From Xyrauchen texanus (taxonomy: Eukaryota > Chordata > Actinopteri > Cypriniformes > Catostomidae): 64,000 nt of DNA. The notes beneath the pieces are model-generated. The model searched no databases, was not told where the DNA came from, and was given only the letters and a program-made list of their open reading frames with translations. The position numbers and the translations under genes are program-made. Where the stretch lies: contig NC_068291.1 in assembly GCF_025860055.1 (NCBI RefSeq), forward strand, positions 14,169,828 to 14,233,827, written 5' to 3'. How positions within the stretch are numbered: position 1 is the stretch's first letter; every line of letters starts with the position of its first letter. This document shows, one piece after another, positions 57,769 through 64,000 of this stretch.

Positions 57769-58421
57769 TTAAAGGGATAGTTCACCCAAAAATTACATTT
57801 CGCTCATCATTAAATCACCTTCATGCCATCTCATCTCTGTATGACTTTCTTTCTTGAAGAACACAAAGATGTTTGGAAGAATATTTCTGTAGGTCCATAG
57901 TGAATGTGTGCAAGTGAATGATTATCAGAGCTTTAAATCTAAAAAAAGCACATAAAGGCAGCATAAAAGTAAATCATCATACTCCAGTGGATAAATCCAT
58001 ATCTTCAGAAGTGACATGTTAGGTGTGGGTGAGAAACAAATCAATATTTTAGTCTTTTTTTTTTTTTACTATAAATCTCCACTTTCACATGTCACATATT
58101 GAAAGTTAAAATGGAGATTTTTTGTAAAAAGGATTGAGATATTGATCTGTTTATCACCATAAGTGATTGCATAGCTTCATAAGACAAATATTAATCCACT
58201 GGAGTCTTATGGATTACTTTTATGCTGCTTTTATGGCATTTTTGGAGCATCAAATGTCCGGCTACCATTCACTTGTATTGAATGGAACAGCAGAGCTGAA
58301 ATATTCTTCTAAAAATCTTTGTTTGTGTTTAGCAGAAGAAAGAAAGTCATACATATCTGGGATGGCATTAGGGTGAGTACATGCTGAGAGAATGTTCAGT
58401 TTTGGGTGAACTTTCACTTAA
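57769..58421. repeat. Angel-like foldback MITE
   Basis: Starts TTAAAGGGATAGTTCACCC and ends TTGGGTGAACTTTCACTTAA, with long internal arms (TGACTTTCTTTCTT / AAGAAAGAAAGTCATACAT). From 58422 to 59128 no feature was recognised. Confidence 0.75.
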
Positions 58422-59128
58422 AGAAGGTAAAAAATAATTACTATAACTGGTGCTAGCTAAAATGGGAAGGTGAATGTTAACACTATGGACAAATTTCAGA
58501 GTGATTCTTGTCTGTCTGTGTAGTGCTCTTGAAGATCAGAGAATTGTTTGGGAGCGGTTTTGATTGGTCCACTCTCATTGTCGTCTTTGTTAATATTGTG
58601 AGCATATTGAGGATAATGGCGATCAGGGTGCAGCCTCTAAGGCCCATGCTGACGTCACTCATTGCTGGGGCCATAACCTCTCAAATTTACATTTTTCTGA
58701 TGTTTTTTGTTAGACAGATCCATTCATGACAATTTTACCCTGAGCAAATACAAAGTACAGCTTTGTGGATGTATTTTTATAATTAGTGCAATGTAAGATC
58801 ATTAGCCCATCTTTAGTTAAAACTTGCAGAGCTCCGATGCCCTTGATAACAGTTTATCTTACTACCAATACCAAACGTTAGAATTTCTAATATTAAAGAA
58901 GCAAGTCATTAAACTTACCTGCAGTTTTCTCTGTGTATCATCTATTATAAACTGAGTGCATTTTTCCTCTAGAAATGCTCTAGAAGAGTCTGCCTATGTA
59001 CGTGCTAATGCAAATAATTACAGGGATTTATGAATAATAAAAAAAATGAACATAGAAAGACCTTCAGCCCTCAGGAAAAGACGTTGAGTTTCACACCGAT
59101 ATACATCTACAGTAATTTGCAGTATTTA

Positions 59129-60124
59129 CAGTTGAAGTCAGAAGTTTACATACACCTTAGCCAAATACATTTAAACTCATTTAAACAATTTCTGATATTT
59201 AGTCGTAGAAAACATTCCCTGTCTTAGGTCAGTTAGGATCACTACTTTATTTTAAGAATGTGAAATGTCAGAATAATAGTAGAGAGAATTATTTATTTCA
59301 GCTTTTATTTCTTTCATCACATTTCTAGTGGGTCAGAAGTTTAAATACACTTTGTTAGTATTTGGTAGAATTGGTAGAATTGTTTAACTTGGGTCAAATA
59401 TTTTGGGGATCCTTCCACAAGCTTCTCACAATAAGTTGCTGGAATTTTGGCCCATTCATCCAGACAGAACTGGTGTAACGGAGTCAGGTTTGTAGGCCTC
59501 CTTGCTCGCACATGCTTTTTCAGTTCTGCCCACAAATTTTCTATCGGATTGAGGTCAGGGCTTTGTGATGGCCACTCAATACTTTGACTTTGTCCTTAAG
59601 CCATTTTGCCACATCTTTGGAGGTATGCTTGGGGTCATTGTCCATTTGGAAGACCCATTTGGGACCAAGCTTTAGATTCCTGGCTGATGTCTTGAGATGT
59701 TGCTTCAATATATCCACATACATTTCCTTCCTCTTGATGCCATCCATTTTGTGAAGTACACCAGTCCCTCCTGCAGCAAAGCACCCCCACAACATGATGC
59801 TGCCACCCTCATGCTTCACAGCAGGCCTTAAAATACATCCACAGGTACACCTCAAACTGACTCCAATTAGCCTATCTGAAGCTAATTGACTAATTGTCTA
59901 AAGACTTGACATCATTTTCTGGAATTTTCCAAGCTGCTTAAAGGCACAGTTAACTTGGTGTATATAAACTTCTGACCCACTGGAATTGTGTTATAGTCAA
60001 TTAAAAGCGAAACAATTTGTCTGTTAACTACTTTGGAAAAATTACTCATGTCATGCACAAAGTAGATAGTTTGCTAATATGACTGTGGAGTGGTTAAAAA
60101 AATTGTTTTAATGATTTCAACTGT
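59129..60124 (-). mobile_element. Sleeping Beauty-type Tc1 element, internally deleted
   Basis: Flanked by TA. Left CAGTTGAAGTCAGAAGTTTA with an inner direct repeat at about 59330. Right inner copy TATAAACTTCTGACCCACTG at about 59963 and outer end TTTCAACTG. The minus strand at 59855-59341 keeps the C-terminal DDE part (SIMLWGCFAAGGTG, FQMDNDPKHTS, WAELKKHVRARRPT) with a frameshift. The N-terminal DNA-binding half is gone. 996 bp, against about 1.6 kb for full-length relatives. Confidence 0.85.
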
Positions 60125-60750
60125 AGTTAAAGTTTGATACTGTATTAATTTGATAAAAAGTAATTTACTGTTATTAATGAGTGACATCACATTGCAATGC
60201 AAATTATAGTTAAATACTGTATGATTAAATACTGTATGTTAAATACTAAATTATAGTAATTTACTGGTCTTTTTACAGTTATATACCATATAAACTTCAG
60301 TAAGGGTTAACAGTGTATTAAAATTAATATGAAAACAATAATGGGGCATTTCCAGAAGTCCCTTCACAACCCGTCTTATTTAATGATATTATATTGAAAT
60401 ATTTGTTTCTTCTAATTTTTTATATTAGTTATGAACATTTAGTGGTTTTATGTTACATTTAATGTTGTTTTTTTCATGTTTATTCCATTGTTTTATTGTC
60501 ACACCTCGTGTGTCATGTGTGTTAACCTGATGTTTGTGTGAATGACTATGCAATGTCTATTATTAGCCATTGCTTCCGGAAGGGCCACTCTTGGTGAACT
60601 TTGTCCTTTAAAGTTTAAAAGTGCAAAGCAGAGTTTTGTAATTCCAGTAGGTTGGTATATTAAAATTACATCATTAAACTCCTGAGACCCAAGTGTGACT
60701 GCTGTGTGCATTTTCAATTCCCAATTTGTTATTTGTAACAAGTAGCCCCT

Positions 60751-60753
<3 letters not shown>

Positions 60754-60814
<61 letters not shown>
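60754..60814. repeat. (AT)n microsatellite
   Basis: About 30 uninterrupted AT units. 60125-60753 and 60815-61120 hold no recognised gene. A short palindrome TCCACATATGTGGA lies at about 60860. Confidence 0.9.
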
Positions 60815-60819
<5 letters not shown>

Positions 60820-61120
60820 TTTTTGTTTTTAAGACCAAATAGTTTTGCTAAAATTGATGTCCACATATGTGGACAGTGAGACTAAGTTGTGAAATTTTCA
60901 ATAAAACCAAGTTATAGAAATTCAGATTTCTTTTATTTTTTTATCAGATTTTTTATTATGTTTCCAGAATTGTTGGTTATTCATGTTTTTGAGACGTTAC
61001 AGACATTACATCATAAATTAGCGTAAACAATTCTAATGATTCAAAGTAATGACCAGCATCATCCAATCACTGCCAGCCATGTTAAAATAAAATAATGATA
61101 CATTGTAAATTCTGAATCTG

Positions 61121-61132
61121 TGTACTGATTAC
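61121..61132. repeat. Target-site duplication, 5' copy
   Basis: TGTACTGATTAC, identical to 63604-63615 on the far side of the LINE. Confidence 0.9.
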
Positions 61133-63603
61133 TTTGGGCCCACCACCCATTGGAGAAACCGTAGGAGTCGGATGCGCTGCCATATGGGCGGCAGTGAAGG
61201 CCGTGGGCCTCGACGGACCAGACCCGGGCAGCAAAGGCTTGCTCTGGGGACGTGGAATGTCACCTCACTGGGGGGGAAGGAGCCGGAACTGGTGAGGGAG
61301 GTGGAGCGTTACCAGTTGGATCTGGTGGGGCTTACATCGACACACAGTTTTGGCTCTGGATCCGTACTCCTGGATAGGGGATCTTCTCTGGAGTTTCCCA
61401 GGGTGTGAGGCGACGGGCGGGTGTGGGGATACTCACGAGTCCCCGGCTGAGCGCCACTACGTTGGAGTTTACCCCGGTGGACGAGAGGGTCGCCTCCCTA
61501 AGCCTACGGGTTGTGGGGGGGGGAAACTCTGACTGTTGTCTGTGCATATGCACCGAACAGCAGTTCAGAGTATTCGGCCTTCTTGGAGACCCTGAATGGA
61601 GACCTGAATAGGGCCCCAGTAGGGGACTCCATAGTGATGCTGGGTGACTTCAACGCACACGTGGGAAATGACAGGGACACCTGGAAAGGCGTGATTGGGA
61701 GGAACGGCCTCCCCGATCTGAACTCAAGTGGATGTTTGTTATTAGACTTCTGTGCTAGTCATGGTTTATCTATAACAAACACCATGTTCGAACATAAGGA
61801 TGCTCATAAGTGTACGTGGTACCAGAGCACCCTAGGCCGAAGGTCGATGATCGATTTTGTAATCGTGTCGTCGGATCTGAGGCCATATGTTTTGGACACT
61901 CGGGTGAAGAGAGGGGCAGAGCTGTCAACCGATCACCATCTGGTGGTGAGTTGGGTCAGGGGGTTGGGAAAGACTCTGGACAGACCTAGGAAGCCCAAGC
62001 GAGTAGTGCGGGTGAACTGGGAACATTTGGAGGAGGTCCCTGTCTGCGAGATCTTCAACTCACACCTCCGGCGGAGCTTTTCAGGCATCCCTGCGGAGGT
62101 TGGGGACATTGAACCGGAGTGGGCAATGTTCAAAGCTTCTATTGCCGAAGCCGCTGTGGAGAGCTGCGGCCTCAAGGTTTTAGGTGCCGCAAGGGGTGGT
62201 AACCCTCGAACACCATGGTGGACACTGGTGGTCAGGGAAGCCGTCCGACTGAAGAAAGAGGCCTTCTGGGATTTGTTGTCCCGGAGGTCTCCGGAGGCAG
62301 TTGCAAGGTACCGACAGGCCCGAAGGGCTGCAGCCTCGGCCGTGAGGGAGGCAAAGCAGTGGGTGTGGGAAAAGTTCAGAGAAGCCATGGAGAAGGACTT
62401 TCGATCCGCACCAAAGTGCTTCTGGAAAACCGTCCGCCACCTTAGGAGGGGGAAACGGGGAACCATCCAAGCTGTATACAGCAAAGATGGGATGCTGTTG
62501 ACCTCAATCGAGGAGGTTATTGGGCGGTGGAAGGAACACTTTGAAGAACTCCTAAATCCCAACACGCCCTCTATGCTAGAGGCAGAGCCGGAGGCTGATG
62601 GGGGATCAGATTCTATTTCCCTGGGGAGGTCACTGAGGTAGTCAAACAACTCCGCGAGTGGCAAAGCCCCGGAATTGATGAGATCCGACCAGAAATGCTG
62701 AAAGCTTTGGATGTGGAGGGGGTGTCATGGATGACACACCTCTTCAACATTGCGTGGAAATCTGGGACAGTGCCTAAGGTGTGGCAGAACGGGGTGGTGG
62801 TTCCCTCTTCAAAAAGGGGATCAGAGAGTGTGTGCCAACTACAGGGGTATCACACTTCTCAGCCTCCCTGGTAAAGTTTACTCCAAGGTGCTGGAGAGGA
62901 GGGTTCGGCCGATTGTCGAACCTCGGATTGAAGAGGAACAATGCGGTTTTCGTCCTGGCTGTGGAACGACGGACCAGATCTTTACTCTCCGCAAGGATCC
63001 TGGAGGGGGCCTGGGAGTATGCCCATCCGGTCTACATGTGAATTTGTGGATCTGGAGAAGGCGTATGACCGGGTCCCCCGGGAGAGACTGTGCGAGGTGC
63101 TGCGGGAGTACGGGGTGGGTGGGGGGGTCCCTTCTTAGGGCGATCCAATCCCTGTACGTCCAAAGCGAGAGCTGTGTCCGGATCCTCGGCACAAAGTCGA
63201 GTTCATTCCATGTGGGGGTTGGTCTCCGCCAAGGCTGCGCTTTTTCACCAGTCCTGTTTGTGATATTCATGGAAGATGTGCGGTTTGGTGGGCTGGGGAT
63301 CTCATCGCTGCTTTTTGCAGATGATGTTGTCTTCATGTCATCATCGGTCCGTGACCTTCAGCTCTCACTGGATCGCTTGGCAGTCGAGTGTGAAGCAGCT
63401 GGGATGAGGATTAGCACCTCTAAATCTGAGGCCATGGTTCTCAGCAGGAAACCGATGGAGTGCGTACTCCAGGTAGGGAAGGAGGTATTGCCCCAAGTGA
63501 AGGAGTTCAAGTACCTCTGGGTCTTGTTCACGAGTGAGGGATATAGGAGCTGCCCCTGCGACCCGACTTCGGACAAGCTGTTGAAGATGGATGGATGGAT
63601 GGA
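61133..63603 (+). mobile_element. APE-type LINE, RTE/Rex3-like, frameshifted and internally deleted
   Basis: Endonuclease motifs in order: LALGTWNVTSL, VVCAYAPNSSSEYSAF, VMLGDFNAHVGND, SMIDFVIVSSDLR and STDHHLVVSW. Reverse transcriptase motifs: GFRPGCGTTDQIF, DLEKAYDRVPRERLCE (a different frame), GLRQGCAFSPVLF and SLLFADDVVFMSS (the catalytic FADD). Longest open part 61511-62641. At least three frame breaks (about 61.4, 62.64 and 63.0 kb). After EFKYLWVLFTSEG (about 63540) the sequence jumps to CPCDPTSDKLLK and a GATG tail, so the RT thumb region and beyond are missing. The GATG-type tail fits RTE/Rex3 elements; clade not certain. Confidence 0.88.
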
Positions 63604-63615
63604 TGTACTGATTAC
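63604..63615. repeat. Target-site duplication, 3' copy
   Basis: TGTACTGATTAC directly after the (GATG)n tail. The following 63616-64000 continues the sequence interrupted by the LINE; no gene seen. Confidence 0.9.
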
Positions 63616-64000
63616 CAATGTCCCATATCTGCCAAACATGTTGAGTATCCAAACATCATCTGCAGCCTGAAACTGGATTTTTAACCAGATGTTAGGAGTG
63701 AACGCACTTGGCTTTATAGGAAACCTACTGGATGCTCCATTGCTCCCTAATTAGGGAATGACTGTCTGTCGGCACTGGTCTCAGAATAGTTTAAAATGCA
63801 CCTTATTTTCATCCTATATACAGCCTCTAAACTTTTACAGCTTTTGGATGCATCCATTGCTTCTCAATATGATAATGCACTGTGAATGTGGGATATTTTA
63901 AGGAAAATTAGCCCATGGTCCACATATGTGGTCTTTATGTTTAACAGTGTGCCATTTTATGATATATCAATAACATTTTTAAAATGGATAAATCGGATAA

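Overview
The window is vertebrate genomic DNA, most likely from a cyprinid (carp/zebrafish-type) teleost. It holds multi-exon genes with GT-AG introns and many Tc1/mariner elements, including Sleeping Beauty-like copies with double terminal repeats. It also holds tRNA-derived SINEs, foldback MITEs bounded by TTAA-like ends, and dense CA/TA microsatellites. The species cannot be fixed from this sequence alone.

Four protein-coding genes can be assembled exon by exon. (1) zfyve28 (Lst2, an endosomal FYVE protein), minus strand, 14795 to the left edge; eight coding exons give about 430 N-terminal residues and the FYVE end lies outside the window. (2) cfap99 (cilia and flagella associated protein 99), plus strand, 18792-26672, 15 exons, about 650 residues. 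It is head-to-head with zfyve28 and has a near-palindromic RFX X-box 257 bp upstream of the ATG. (3) rtkn2 (rhotekin-2), minus strand, 38292-28717, 12 exons, tail-to-tail with cfap99. Its last exon carries a 4-bp tandem duplication that breaks the frame. (4) znf365-like, plus strand, 43269-47747, four coding exons, head-to-head with rtkn2. In human the first pair sits on 4p16 and the second pair on 10q21, so the window joins two conserved pairs.

The rest is mostly repeats. Intron 1 of zfyve28 contains a 2.8-kb minisatellite (11.85-14.69 kb, 41-bp unit, with a 683-bp higher-order period) and a Tc1 copy with a SINE inside it. The 39.9-42.9 kb gap between rtkn2 and znf365 is a pile of three Tc1-type remnants with a nested MITE.

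The most notable element is a compact 3.95-kb LTR retrotransposon at 49270-53218. It has nearly identical LTRs, a 5-bp target duplication (GACAC), a gag-like ORF, a very long proline-rich tail and no pol. The 10 bases just downstream of its 5' LTR are a perfect reverse complement of a 10-mer lying about 31 nt after the LTR TATA box. This is the arrangement expected for Tf1/sushi-type self-priming of reverse transcription.

From 53.2 kb to the end there is no host gene. This stretch holds two Tc1 remnants, foldback elements (one with a perfect 63-bp inverted repeat), microsatellites, and a broken APE-type LINE at 61133-63603. The LINE is flanked by a 12-bp target duplication and lacks the C-terminal part of its reverse transcriptase.
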